Source: Alphaproteobacteria bacterium
GTDB taxonomy: Bacteria; Pseudomonadota; Alphaproteobacteria; CAAGCB01; CAG-977
Length of the DNA stretch: 64,000 nucleotides
Direction of reading: 5' to 3'
NCBI GenBank assembly: GCA_017616015.1
Contig: JAFZYY010000006.1
Span: forward strand, 124,001-188,000
Part shown: in pieces, positions 35,414-44,146 of the stretch
Position numbering within the stretch: position 1 is the stretch's first letter
Layout of the letters: every line of letters begins with the position of its first letter
Notes under the pieces: generated by a model
What the model was told of the DNA's origin: nothing
What the model saw: the letters and a program-made list of their open reading frames with translations, nothing else
Database searches by the model: none
Translations under genes and position numbers: made by a program

Positions 35414-36355
35414 ATGTGTGATGTAACAATTTACAGAAATAATTTGAAAACAAGTCCTGTAAAAAATGGACATATTAGCCGAGAAGATCTTTTTAATCAT
35501 TGTAACGAAAAGTTAATCATAGGTGGAGGATGGGGATTTTCTAAAGGAAAAGAGCCAAAAAATTATCAAGATGCGATTAACATAGCAAAAGAAGAATTTC
35601 CAAAGAATACAGGATGTAAAAAGCTAATAAACGCTTTGTCGGAAATGAAAGAAAACGATTTAGTTTGGACACGATGTGGCGGCAATTATTATCTGTGTCG
35701 TGTTAAATCGGGATGGGAATATTGTTCTTCCGAACAAGCTAATGAATTTGATATGCATCAAATCGCAAAAGTTTATGATTATGTTAAAATAGGGGCTGAA
35801 GATAAAATTCCGACAAAAGTTCTCAACTCATTCAGAAGTCCATTAACATTACAAAAAATCGATAGTGATATTATATGCAAATTGTCAAAACATCTTTATA
35901 ATAAAAAAACTAATGAATATATATATAAAGATGCTCGTAACTTTGAAATTGGAGAAGAAACATTTTTTGAATTTGTCCATCCAAAAGAAATGGAATGCCT
36001 TGTAGCTCTATATCTTCAAAAAGAAAAAGGATATCTTCTTTATTCAGATACAAACAGAAAATCAACGCCGGTATATGAGTATGTTTTAGTAAAAGAAGAC
36101 GAAGATAACCACTTAGCATATGTCCAAGTCAAAACAGGAGATGAATCATTAGATGCTACTAAAACGGATTACAAAGAATTGACAAAGAACAAACAAGATA
36201 AGGTTTATCTTTTTACCGTTGACGGCTCTCACTATGGAGAGGTTGAAGGAAAACAGAATAATATTTTTTTTATAAGTAAAAAAGAAATCGTTGAATTCGT
36301 ATATAAGTATCCTCGAATTATTCCTGAAAAAATACGGGATTGGCTAAAGAAATAA
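35414..36355 (+). CDS. Putative modification-dependent nuclease: PUA/EVE-like domain plus PD-(D/E)XK-like domain
   Basis: The 313 residues appear to hold two domains. Around residues 70-140, MKENDLVWTRCGGNYYLCRV followed by a W-x-Y pattern and IPTKVLNSF resembles PUA/EVE-like base-sensing domains. From about 185, an acidic HPKEMECLVALYL helix, strand YEYVLV and strand YVQVKTGDE (a Q-x-K core like Mrr) suggest a PD-(D/E)XK nuclease fold. Together they would make a type IV-like restriction enzyme, but this is an inference. The gene is visibly more AT-rich than its neighbours (11 of 60 G/C at 35881-35940), suggesting recent transfer. It is coupled to the WYL regulator gene. Confidence 0.6.
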   Translation: MCDVTIYRNNLKTSPVKNGHISREDLFNHCNEKLIIGGGWGFSKGKEPKNYQDAINIAKEEFPKNTGCKKLINALSEMKENDLVWTRCGGNYYLCRVKSGWEYCSSEQANEFDMHQIAKVYDYVKIGAEDKIPTKVLNSFRSPLTLQKIDSDIICKLSKHLYNKKTNEYIYKDARNFEIGEETFFEFVHPKEMECLVALYLQKEKGYLLYSDTNRKSTPVYEYVLVKEDEDNHLAYVQVKTGDESLDATKTDYKELTKNKQDKVYLFTVDGSHYGEVEGKQNNIFFISKKEIVEFVYKYPRIIPEKIRDWLKK

Positions 36356-36374
36356 CCATCGAAGAACAAAGAAA

Positions 36375-36400
36375 GCTTCGGATTTTTCTGAAGCCTTTTT
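36375..36400. terminator. Terminator between convergent island genes
   Basis: GCTTC-GGATTTTTCT-GAAGC is followed by CTTTTTATC. It lies between the putative nuclease and the small convergent gene. Confidence 0.75.
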
Positions 36401-36402
36401 AT

Positions 36403-36744
36403 CTACTTTGTCCGATAATGCGGATCACGGCAGAAACGGATTGTAAAATCTTCCGGTGAAATGCCGATTTTTTGCAATATCGTTTGAACGGCATCGGGAT
36501 CGGATAAAATTTTGATGTCGGCATAAAAGAAGTATGTCGCCTTGCTGTCGTCCCAAATCAGTCGACCGCGCGGAAATTCGTCATATTCGGTCAAAGCCAG
36601 ATCGGGATATTGCCTTTTGACATCCTCCCATGATTGAACATGACTGCCCGAATAATCGGCGATATTCAACGGCGGCTCGACAGGGCTTTCCTCGCTGAAG
36701 ACGATAGTATGATTCGATGTTTTCCAAAAGATGGCTGTTTTCAT
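36403..36744 (-). CDS. Unknown 113-residue protein
   Basis: Not recognised. A small acidic soluble protein from MKTAIFWKTSNHTIVFSEES to FTIRFCRDPHYRTK, with no membrane segment. CGGAGC precedes the ATG. The open frame extends 73 codons further but that part runs into the exonuclease gene on the other strand and is not used. Its upstream region is shared with exonuclease-ankyrin gene 1, so the two may be co-regulated. Confidence 0.7.
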   Translation of the reverse strand: MKTAIFWKTSNHTIVFSEESPVEPPLNIADYSGSHVQSWEDVKRQYPDLALTEYDEFPRGRLIWDDSKATYFFYADIKILSDPDAVQTILQKIGISPEDFTIRFCRDPHYRTK

Positions 36745-36789
36745 AAAAGCTCCGTTCGCTGTTGATGTTTTATCAATAATGTCTGCATC

Positions 36790-36808
36790 TGTCAATTTTT
36801 GACGTGTC
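36790..36808 (+). promoter_or_regulatory. Island motif, site 2, overlapping a promoter of exonuclease-ankyrin gene 1
   Basis: TGTCAATTTTTGACGTGTC, with the internal inverted repeat GTCAA-TTT-TTGAC. TTGACG within it can serve as a -35 box, with CGATAA 18 bases downstream as a -10 box. Binding here would block RNA polymerase. Confidence 0.65.
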
Positions 36809-36850
36809 TGTGTTGTATGTTTCGATAAAACGCAAAAAAGGAGTTTTATC

Positions 36851-38233
36851 ATGAAACGTGAAATTGTATTAGACACTGAAACAACCGGCCTTTCGGCTGA
36901 AAACGGAGATAAACTCGTTGCCATCGGCGCGGTCGAACTGATTGACGGCAAGCAGACAGGCAAGACCTTTTATGCGGAAATCAATCCGCTTCGTCCGGTT
37001 CCGCAGGACGTCGTCCGTATTCACGGACTGACAGACGAAAAATTAAAAGACAAACCGACTTTTCCGCAGATCGCGCCATCTTTTCTGGATTTTATCGGGG
37101 CTTCGCCTCTGGTCATTCACAACGCGCCGTTTGATATGGCTTTCCTGAACGCCGAACTGACGATGGCAGGATTTGCGCCGATCGCCGAAGAAAGAATCGT
37201 CAATACCCTGCCGATAGCAAAGCGATTGCGTATCGGAAGCTCCGTCAGTCCGGATGCTTTGTATAGCAGTGTGTTTAAAAGAATCGACATATCTTCGAAA
37301 AAACGCCCTTTGCCCAATGCTTTGCTCGGCGCGCAATTACTGGCGGGAGTATATGTGTATCTGCGAGAAAAGGAATTCGAAAAGTCTTTGAAAACGGGAA
37401 AATTCGACGATATAAAACGGCTGTATGAAGACGAAGCGCATATTTACACGAATCTTGCAACTGTTTTGACAATAGCGGCATACTTCAAGAGATGGGATAT
37501 TTTCAAGTGGCTTATCGATGAAAAAGGAGTCGACGTCAACGCACGGAACGATCGCGGCGAAACGCCTTTGATGATGGCGGCAAACGAAGGTAATCTTGAT
37601 ATTTGCAAGTGGCTCGTCAATGAAAAAGGAGCTGACATCAACGCACGGAATGATGACGGCGAAACGCCTTTGATGTATGCGAACTGTTTCCAGATTGTAA
37701 CCTTTTTAGTGGAAGCGGGAGCAAATGTGAATGAGGAAAACGAAGAGGGCAAGACGGCTTTGAATTACGCCATATATGGAAATAATTTTGATACCTTTCG
37801 TTATTTGGTAGAACACGGCGCGGATATCAGGAGAAAATGGTGGATATTACGCGACACTCTTGTTCTAAGCAACACTAAAAATTGTAATAAGATGGCAAAT
37901 ATGCTTCTTGATTTAGGGGTGGATATCAACGCAGATTTTGGTTGGGACACAACGATTATGCAGGCATGCTATGAAGAAGGCCATGAGGAAATCCTTCAAA
38001 GATTGATCGCTTTGGGCGCAAAAGACATTGTCGGCGGCATTACAGCAGCCGTTGAAACGGGACATCCGGAATACCTTGATATTTTGTTGCCGCTTGTGCC
38101 GGACGTGAACAACCTGATCGACCGCAAGGGCAAACCGGTTGATTTGCTTTCAATCAGCCCGCGCAAATACATAACGTCTTACCTGATTGCTCATGGTGTC
38201 CGTCCGAAAAATGAAACGGACGAAACAAAATAA
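36851..38233 (+). CDS. DnaQ-like exonuclease/ankyrin fusion 1, exonuclease site degraded
   Basis: The 460 residues begin with a DEDDh exonuclease domain (residues 1-175), followed by a linker and about seven ankyrin repeats (about 205-455, with signatures such as GETPLMMAANEGNLDICKWL). Exo I (LDTETTG) and Exo II (HNAPFDMAFL) are intact. In Exo III, where the paralog reads LHGALLDAQLLAEVY, this protein reads LPNALLGAQLLAGVY, so both the catalytic His and the Asp are lost. It may bind but not cut DNA or RNA, or bind the paralog's partner. Start: AAGGAG before the ATG. Leader and domain are close copies of the next gene. Confidence 0.9.
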   Translation: MKREIVLDTETTGLSAENGDKLVAIGAVELIDGKQTGKTFYAEINPLRPVPQDVVRIHGLTDEKLKDKPTFPQIAPSFLDFIGASPLVIHNAPFDMAFLNAELTMAGFAPIAEERIVNTLPIAKRLRIGSSVSPDALYSSVFKRIDISSKKRPLPNALLGAQLLAGVYVYLREKEFEKSLKTGKFDDIKRLYEDEAHIYTNLATVLTIAAYFKRWDIFKWLIDEKGVDVNARNDRGETPLMMAANEGNLDICKWLVNEKGADINARNDDGETPLMYANCFQIVTFLVEAGANVNEENEEGKTALNYAIYGNNFDTFRYLVEHGADIRRKWWILRDTLVLSNTKNCNKMANMLLDLGVDINADFGWDTTIMQACYEEGHEEILQRLIALGAKDIVGGITAAVETGHPEYLDILLPLVPDVNNLIDRKGKPVDLLSISPRKYITSYLIAHGVRPKNETDETK

Positions 38234-38257
38234 CATCAACCGCGTTCGGAAAGAGAA

Positions 38258-38278
38258 CACGTCAGTTTTTGACGTGTC
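38258..38278 (+). promoter_or_regulatory. Island motif, site 3, overlapping the promoter of exonuclease-ankyrin gene 2
   Basis: CACGTCA-GTTTT-TGACGTG is a perfect 7-base inverted repeat and contains the 19-base motif. TTGACG is a likely -35 and CGATAA, 18 bases on, a likely -10. The leader to the start codon is nearly the same as that of gene 1. Confidence 0.75.
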
Positions 38279-38322
38279 TGTGCCGTATGTTCCGATAAAA
38301 CGCAAAATACGGAGTTTTTACC

Positions 38323-40518
38323 ATGAAACGTGAAATTGTATTAGATACCGAAACGACCGGTCTTTCGGCTGAAAACGGGGATAAAATTGTCGCCATCGGC
38401 GCGGTTGAACTGATTGACGGCAAGCAGACGGGCGAAACCTTTTATACAGAAATCAATCCGCTTTGTTCGGTTCCGCCGGAAATCTCCGACATTCACGGAC
38501 TGACGGACGAAAAATTAAAAGACAAACCGACTTTCCCGCAGATCGCACCATCTTTTCTGGATTTTATCGGGGCTTCGCCTCTGGTCATTCACAACGCGCC
38601 ATTCGATATGGCTTTCCTGAACGCCGAACTGACGGCGGCGGGATTTGCACCGATTGCCGAAGACAGAATAGTTGACACGTTACCAATAGCAAAGCGGTTG
38701 TATCCCGAACAGCCCGTCAATCTGGACGCTCTATGTGAAAAATTCGACATATCTTTGGAAAAACGGACGTTGCACGGAGCGTTGCTTGACGCGCAATTAC
38801 TGGCAGAAGTTTATGTGCATCTGCGAGAAAAAGAGTTCAGAAAGGTTCTGGAAACGGGAACTTTCGAAGATATAAAAAAGCAGTATGAGGATGAAGCGCA
38901 TATTTACACCCCTTTTGCAAACGTTTTGACTGCTTCTGCATGGTTCGGGCGTTCGGATGTTTGCCGATGGCTGATCAACGAAAAAGGCGTGGATGTTAAC
39001 GCCGTCGATAAGTTCGGAAGGACGGCTTTAATGAAAGCGGCGGAAAGAGGATATTTCGACTTGTGTCAATGGCTCGTTGATGAAAAAGGTGCTGATGTCA
39101 ACGTCAAAAATTGCTGCGGCATAACGTCTTTGATGTATGCCGCAAGGAACGGTCATCTCGACGTTTGCCAATGGCTCGTCAAAGAGAAAAAAAACGAAGT
39201 CAAAACAACCGACAACGAGGGCAAGACCGCTTTGATGTGGACGGCTTTGTGCGGTCGTTTTGAGGTTTGCAAATGGCTCGTTAATGAAACAGGTGAAGAC
39301 GTCAACGCGGCAGACAAGGAAGGACAATCTGTTCTGATCCATGCCGTTCAGGGCGGACACCTTAATGTATGTAAATGGCTGATTGATGAAAAGAATGTTG
39401 AAGTCGGCGACAAAAACATTCTAATAGAAGCCGTGGCGCATGAACATTCGGATATTTGCCGGTGGCTTGTCAATGAAAAAGATGCAGATGTCAACGCCAT
39501 CGATAAGTTCGGAAGAACAGCTTTGATATGGGCGGCAAAGAAAGGAATGCTTGATATATGTAAACAGCTTGTTCTTGAAAAAGGAGCAGACATTAACACA
39601 AAAGACTGCGATGGCAATACGGCTCTGATGTTTGCCATATGGATCGGAGCTTTTGAACTTGTGACTCTTTTGGTTAAAGCGGGTGCAGACGTGAACACGG
39701 AGAATAATAACGGTCAGACACCTCTGGGGGAAGCTACGGCACTCGGATACCTTGATATTGCCAAACTGCTGATTGAAACAGGTGCTGATGTTAACACACC
39801 GGGCAGAAACGGAGAAACGGCTTTAATATCTGCGGCACATAACGAATATCTTGATTTTGTCAATCGATTGATCGAAGCTGGTGCCGATGTCAACGCGAAA
39901 GACAACGACGGTCGGACGGCTCTGATGTTTGCGACTGCGCGGCGAAGCGGAAATCCTGATATCCTCGAAAAACTGATCGAACACGGTGCCGACGTAAATG
40001 CAAAGGACAACGAAAATCGGACAGCTCTGATGTTCGCGGCTTCACAGTGGTGCGAGACCACCGATATCATTAAACGGCTGATTGAATACGGCGCGGATAT
40101 CAATGCGATTGATGAGGACGGTTGGACTGCGCTGATATCTGCGGCACTTGGCGGATACCTTATGAATGTTGAGCAGCTGATCGAAGCGGGTGCCGATGTC
40201 AATACGAAGGACAAAAACGGAGAAACGGCTCTGATGATGGCGTCAGATGAAGGACATTTCGACGTTGTTAAAGCTTTAATTAATTCGGGAGCTAATCTTG
40301 ATGCACAGGACAAGGACGGCGATACGGCACTTATGTCTGCGGCTTTGATCGGAAACCTTGATATTGTCGAACTGCTTATTGAAGCCGGTGCCGACTTGAA
40401 CGCAAAGAATAAAAGCGGAAAAACGGCACTGAATATAGCGGAATATGAAGAACACTCCGATGTTATCAAAACATTAATTAAACATGGCGCAATCGCAAAT
40501 ACAAAGGACGGAAATTAA
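38323..40518 (+). CDS. DnaQ-like exonuclease/ankyrin fusion 2, exonuclease site intact
   Basis: A 731-residue paralog of the previous protein. The exonuclease domain (about 1-175) has all DEDDh motifs: LDTETTG, HNAPFDMAFL, LDALCEKFDIS and LHGALLDAQLLAEVY, the last being almost the DnaQ text. About 16 ankyrin repeats follow (about 205-725), with a regular GADVNAKDNDGRTALMFA pattern. The repeats should form a long solenoid for protein binding. The proofreading-like domain is likely an active 3'-5' exonuclease. Neither the polymerase nor a helicase is attached, so the role is unknown; defence or DNA degradation are candidates. Confidence 0.92.
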   Translation: MKREIVLDTETTGLSAENGDKIVAIGAVELIDGKQTGETFYTEINPLCSVPPEISDIHGLTDEKLKDKPTFPQIAPSFLDFIGASPLVIHNAPFDMAFLNAELTAAGFAPIAEDRIVDTLPIAKRLYPEQPVNLDALCEKFDISLEKRTLHGALLDAQLLAEVYVHLREKEFRKVLETGTFEDIKKQYEDEAHIYTPFANVLTASAWFGRSDVCRWLINEKGVDVNAVDKFGRTALMKAAERGYFDLCQWLVDEKGADVNVKNCCGITSLMYAARNGHLDVCQWLVKEKKNEVKTTDNEGKTALMWTALCGRFEVCKWLVNETGEDVNAADKEGQSVLIHAVQGGHLNVCKWLIDEKNVEVGDKNILIEAVAHEHSDICRWLVNEKDADVNAIDKFGRTALIWAAKKGMLDICKQLVLEKGADINTKDCDGNTALMFAIWIGAFELVTLLVKAGADVNTENNNGQTPLGEATALGYLDIAKLLIETGADVNTPGRNGETALISAAHNEYLDFVNRLIEAGADVNAKDNDGRTALMFATARRSGNPDILEKLIEHGADVNAKDNENRTALMFAASQWCETTDIIKRLIEYGADINAIDEDGWTALISAALGGYLMNVEQLIEAGADVNTKDKNGETALMMASDEGHFDVVKALINSGANLDAQDKDGDTALMSAALIGNLDIVELLIEAGADLNAKNKSGKTALNIAEYEEHSDVIKTLIKHGAIANTKDGN

Positions 40519-40544
40519 AACGCGAAAAAATGGGGGATTCTTTC

Positions 40545-41375
40545 ATGACAATACATCTTTCAACGGGATTTGAAGAGCTTGACGCCGTAATAAACGGTTT
40601 GAACGGTGGGGAGCTTGTTTTAATCGGCGGACGCCCCGCAATGGGAAAAACGACCTTTGCGCTGAATATCGCTTTGAACGTAGCAAAAGGCTTGAAGGAC
40701 AAAGAACGCTCGGGTGTTGCTTTCTTTTCTATGGAACAATCTCTATCGCAACTGACGGGAAATTTTCTGTCGGCGATAACGCGGATCCCTTCCATGAAAA
40801 TCATAAAGGGAGAACTCACCGCGGACGAGTTTCAACGAATTTCCGAAGCGTCCGGAGATTTGGAAAAGATGCTGATTTATATCGACGATACGCCGGCTTT
40901 ATCGCCCGCCGCCTTGCGCGAGCGTTGCCGGAAAATAAAAGACGATCCCGAAAAAGGATTGAGGGTTGTTATCATCGACTATTTGCAACTGCTCAAAAGC
41001 GAAAAACATTCTTTGATGTTGCAAAGACTGAAAAAAATCGCCACGGAATTCGATGTGCCGGTTATTGTGTTATCCCAACTTGTGCGAACGATTGAAAACC
41101 GTAAAAACAAACGCCCGCGTCTGAGCGATATTCCGGCGTGTAAAGACTTGTCCGCTGTTGATAAAGTCCTGTTTTTATATCGGGAAAGCTATTATTTGGA
41201 ACTCAACATACCCGAACAAAGCGAAAATGAAACGGACGAAGAATACAGAGAACGCTTTTTTGAATGGAATGAACGCCTTTTAAGCACGGAAAACAACTAT
41301 GAAATCATCATCGCGAAAAATCCTGCCGGTCAGTGTGGAACGGTCAACCTGCGATTTAACGGAAAGCCGACATAA
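40545..41375 (+). CDS. Stand-alone DnaB C-terminal-like RecA-fold ATPase
   Basis: The 276 residues equal the C-terminal ATPase half of the replicative helicase, without the DnaB N-terminal domain. Walker A is GGRPAMGKTTFALN (about residues 26-39). Walker B is VVIIDYLQLL. VIVLSQLVRTIENRKNKRP matches the DnaB segment that precedes the arginine-finger region, but the DnaB LRESGSIEQDAD text is replaced by IPACKDLSAVDK. The start at 40545 has GGGGGA upstream; an in-frame ATG at 40530 is an alternative. It may load or translocate on DNA for island functions such as the adjacent exonucleases. Confidence 0.85.
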   Translation: MTIHLSTGFEELDAVINGLNGGELVLIGGRPAMGKTTFALNIALNVAKGLKDKERSGVAFFSMEQSLSQLTGNFLSAITRIPSMKIIKGELTADEFQRISEASGDLEKMLIYIDDTPALSPAALRERCRKIKDDPEKGLRVVIIDYLQLLKSEKHSLMLQRLKKIATEFDVPVIVLSQLVRTIENRKNKRPRLSDIPACKDLSAVDKVLFLYRESYYLELNIPEQSENETDEEYRERFFEWNERLLSTENNYEIIIAKNPAGQCGTVNLRFNGKPT

Positions 41376-41377
41376 GG

Positions 41378-41860
41378 CTAATCCTTTTCCCATTTGGCTT
41401 TATGTTTATCAATCAGAGAAAGCACACGATCATCATGTTCAGGTGAAAACCCGGGGCTTATACATTCAGGATTAGCCTGATAGAAATCAATCAAAGCATA
41501 CGCCAATGATAACGCTTCAATCCTGAAATCGATCGATTTTGTATTCATTCTTGCCACCTTTTTGCGTAACGGCGTGACGTATTTATCATAATTTACGAAG
41601 CATGATTTTTTAAAGTTCGTAAAATCAGGTGATGTAAACGAGTAGTATTTAACGTCTTTATAAGCATACGTCACTTTCGGTTCATTTGGTATCAGCCTGC
41701 CTAGCGCATCAATCGCCCCGCGAATTGTATCAACAGGATTAAAAATAACACGTTCGATAACTTCTCTAACAAGTATCATTTCAACCGGCGACATTGCGTA
41801 GGCGTGTACGGACATTAAAAATCCCAATCCAGCAAGCATCGTTATCATTTTTGATTTCAT
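41378..41860 (-). CDS. Small exported protein, unknown function
   Basis: A 160-residue protein not recognised by me. A clear signal peptide (cleavage after A-Y-A, residue 22) is followed by a soluble domain rich in Lys and Tyr with a Cys pair about 65 residues apart (FKKSCFVNY and NPECISP). AGGAGA precedes the ATG at 41860; the open frame runs further upstream without support. It converges with the DnaB-like gene with 2 bases between. Confidence 0.75.
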   Translation of the reverse strand: MKSKMITMLAGLGFLMSVHAYAMSPVEMILVREVIERVIFNPVDTIRGAIDALGRLIPNEPKVTYAYKDVKYYSFTSPDFTNFKKSCFVNYDKYVTPLRKKVARMNTKSIDFRIEALSLAYALIDFYQANPECISPGFSPEHDDRVLSLIDKHKAKWEKD

Positions 41861-41908
41861 GACCGTTTCTCCTGAAAAAAATCTGTTTTGTATTATATAG
41901 TGGGCAAA

Positions 41909-41927
41909 CGTCAATTTTTGGCATATC
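41909..41927 (+). promoter_or_regulatory. Island motif, site 4, next to the ftsK fragment
   Basis: CGTCAATTTTTGGCATATC, in the same plus orientation as the other three. No intact island gene lies downstream on the plus strand. It may be a promoter left behind when its gene was lost at the join to ftsK, or it may control the minus-strand exported protein. Confidence 0.5.
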
Positions 41928-41938
41928 AATGAATATAA

Positions 41939-42199
41939 CAAGAAAGTCTAGAAGCTAACTTCCCCGAACGAATCAGCTTCCGCTTTGTGTCGAAAACGGA
42001 CAGCATCGCCTTTTTAGGCGAACAAGGAGCGGAACAGCTATTAGGACGCGGAGATATGCTGTATATGGCGCAAGGACAACGTCCCGTCCGCTTGCATGGG
42101 GCTTTCGTCAGCGATGACGAAGTGGAAGCGGTGGCAGAGTATTTACGGTTGCAGAAGGAGCCTGAATACGAACAATCCGTAATGGAAGAATCATTGTAA
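41939..42199 (+). pseudogene. ftsK: 3' fragment of ftsK (end of motor domain and gamma domain)
   Basis: From about 41951 the frame reads ANFPERISFRFVSKTDSIAF and GEQGAEQLLGRGDMLYMAQG, which is the last part of the FtsK/SpoIIIE motor. The winged-helix gamma domain follows (VRLHGAFVSDDEVEAVAEYL). It lacks the whole membrane part and Walker motifs and has no start of its own. Either a full ftsK exists elsewhere and this is a relic, or the chromosome's ftsK was cut by the accessory region. Confidence 0.85.
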
Positions 42200-42281
42200 A
42201 AACAATCGGCTTTTTCGTTGAAGTCCAAAAATTTGTCTGTTAAGCTCGCTTCCGAAAATTGATGTTTGAGCGGAAAATCGA

Positions 42282-44063
42282 ATGTCTTTCATTAAGAAAA
42301 TAGCTGATAAATTACAAAAAATCCCTGTCCTTGCAAACTACGGCAAAATGTGGCCATACGTCAAACCGTACAGTATCCGGGCCATCTTAGCCGTCGTAGT
42401 CACGATTCCGATCGGTTCTTTCGACGCCATAACCGCCGGTATTTTGAAACCGTATATGGACGTCGTTCTGGTCGAAAAACAGGCCGCCGCCGTTTCCCTG
42501 ATGCCGCTGGTCATCGTTCTGGGCAGTCTGGCGCAAAGCGCCTGCAATTACGCGGCGACTTACCTGAACGCGTGGGTGGGACAGAAAATCACCATGGCCA
42601 TGAAAATGGACTTATACAAAAAGCTCTTGCATAAAGACGCCTCTTATTTCGACAAGTCCTCTTCCGGCGACATCATTTTGCAGTACAGTTCCTGCGCCGA
42701 AATGGCCTGCAGCGGTTTGCTGATGAACATAAAACTGTTTTCGACGCGTCTGTTTTCTTCCGTTTCTTTAATCGGCGTTCTGTTTTGGAACTCCTGGCAA
42801 CTGGCCATCGTCGCCCTGATTTTCATGTTCGGCGCGCTTTATCCGCTGACGCAGGTCAGAAAGAAACTCCAAAATCTGACAAAAAAGCAAATCGGCGGGT
42901 TGTCGGTAATCACGACGCATTACAACGAAACTTTTTCCGGCAACCGGATTATCGCTTCCTACAACCTGCACGAACATGAAGCAGAGCGCTTTTCCAAAGA
43001 CCTGAAAGGCATGTTCCATATTCAAATGAAGATGATTCAGAGAACCGGCGGTTTGTCGCCCATGATTCATTTCATCGTTTCTTTGGGAATCGCCGGCGCG
43101 ATCTGGCTGGGCAGCTGGCTGATCGTCACGCATCAGATCACCAGCGGCAACTTTGTTTCATTCATTGCCGCCCTTTTGATGCTCTACACGCCCATCAAAG
43201 GTATCGGCAACAGCTTTACCGCCGTCCAAATGTCTTTTATCATGATGGATCAGATATTTGTCGAACTGGCTTCCGTTCCGGAAATCCGCAATGCCGAAAA
43301 TCCCGTGCGGTTGCAAAGAGTGCATAACAAAATCGAATACAAGAACGTCGTGTTCGAATACCTGCCCGGCAAGCCCGTCTTAAAGGGCGTGTCCGCAGAA
43401 ATCGAAATCGGCAAGATGTACGCTTTTGTTGGCAATTCGGGCGGCGGTAAAACGACATTCGTCAACCTGTTGCCGCGTTTCTACGACATCACGAGCGGCG
43501 AATTGCTGATTGATGGCATTCCCGTAAAAGAGATTGATTTGCATGATCTGCGCGAGAATATCGCCATCGTTTTTCAGGACAATTTCCTGTTTTCCGGCAC
43601 AATCCGCGACAATATCCTGCTGGGCAAAACGGATTATTCGGAAGAAGCCTTAAAAACGGCGATTAAAAACGCCTGTCTGGAAGAGTTTATCGCCTCTCTG
43701 GATAAAGGACTGGATACGGAAATCGGCGAACGCGGCGTTTTGCTGTCCGGCGGTCAGAAACAGCGTGTCGCAATCGCCCGCGCTTTTATGAAGGACGCGC
43801 CGATCGTCATTCTGGACGAAGCGACCTCCGCTCTGGACAACAAGTCCGAAGCCATCGTTCAGGAAGCAATTGACAACCTGATGAAAGACAGAACGGTTCT
43901 GGTCATCGCGCACCGCCTGTCCACCGTGAAAAACGCGGACAAGATTTTCGTTATCAACGAAGGCAACATCGTCGAAAGCGGTACGCACGAGGAATTGCTG
44001 AAGCTCGGCGGGGAATACGCCGCTTTGTACGAAATGCAGTTCAAAAAGAAAAAGAGCGAATAA
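42282..44063 (+). CDS. msbA: Lipid A/phospholipid exporter, ABC transporter MsbA-like
   Basis: Half-transporter of 593 residues with a six-helix membrane domain (about 25-310) and an ATPase domain with Walker A VGNSGGGKTTFVNLLPRFYD. The signature is LSGGQKQRVAIARAF and Walker B is IVILDEATSALDN. QDNFLFSGTIRDNILLG is the Q-loop text typical of MsbA. It flips lipid A core or phospholipids across the inner membrane. The ribosome site is weak, and the gene begins just beyond the accessory region. A terminator follows. Confidence 0.9.
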   Translation: MSFIKKIADKLQKIPVLANYGKMWPYVKPYSIRAILAVVVTIPIGSFDAITAGILKPYMDVVLVEKQAAAVSLMPLVIVLGSLAQSACNYAATYLNAWVGQKITMAMKMDLYKKLLHKDASYFDKSSSGDIILQYSSCAEMACSGLLMNIKLFSTRLFSSVSLIGVLFWNSWQLAIVALIFMFGALYPLTQVRKKLQNLTKKQIGGLSVITTHYNETFSGNRIIASYNLHEHEAERFSKDLKGMFHIQMKMIQRTGGLSPMIHFIVSLGIAGAIWLGSWLIVTHQITSGNFVSFIAALLMLYTPIKGIGNSFTAVQMSFIMMDQIFVELASVPEIRNAENPVRLQRVHNKIEYKNVVFEYLPGKPVLKGVSAEIEIGKMYAFVGNSGGGKTTFVNLLPRFYDITSGELLIDGIPVKEIDLHDLRENIAIVFQDNFLFSGTIRDNILLGKTDYSEEALKTAIKNACLEEFIASLDKGLDTEIGERGVLLSGGQKQRVAIARAFMKDAPIVILDEATSALDNKSEAIVQEAIDNLMKDRTVLVIAHRLSTVKNADKIFVINEGNIVESGTHEELLKLGGEYAALYEMQFKKKKSE

Positions 44064-44067
44064 ACAG

Positions 44068-44098
44068 AGAGCCCGTATAAAACACGGGCTCTTTAAAT
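44068..44098 (+). terminator. Terminator after msbA
   Basis: AGAGCCCGT pairs with ACGGGCTCT across an ATAAAAC loop, then TTAAATTT. The T-run is broken, so strength is moderate. Confidence 0.7.
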
Positions 44099-44119
44099 TT
44101 AATGGCAGGACATAATCCC

Positions 44120-44146
44120 CGCCGGGAGGGCGTTATGCCCCTATGG
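44120..44146 (-). repeat. 27-base repeat abutting the rubrerythrin stop codon
   Basis: On the minus strand this reads CCATAGGGGCATAACGCCCT and on to CCCGGCG. It matches 54019-54045 on the plus strand with one mismatch in 27. It touches the last base of the rubrerythrin gene. Confidence 0.75.
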
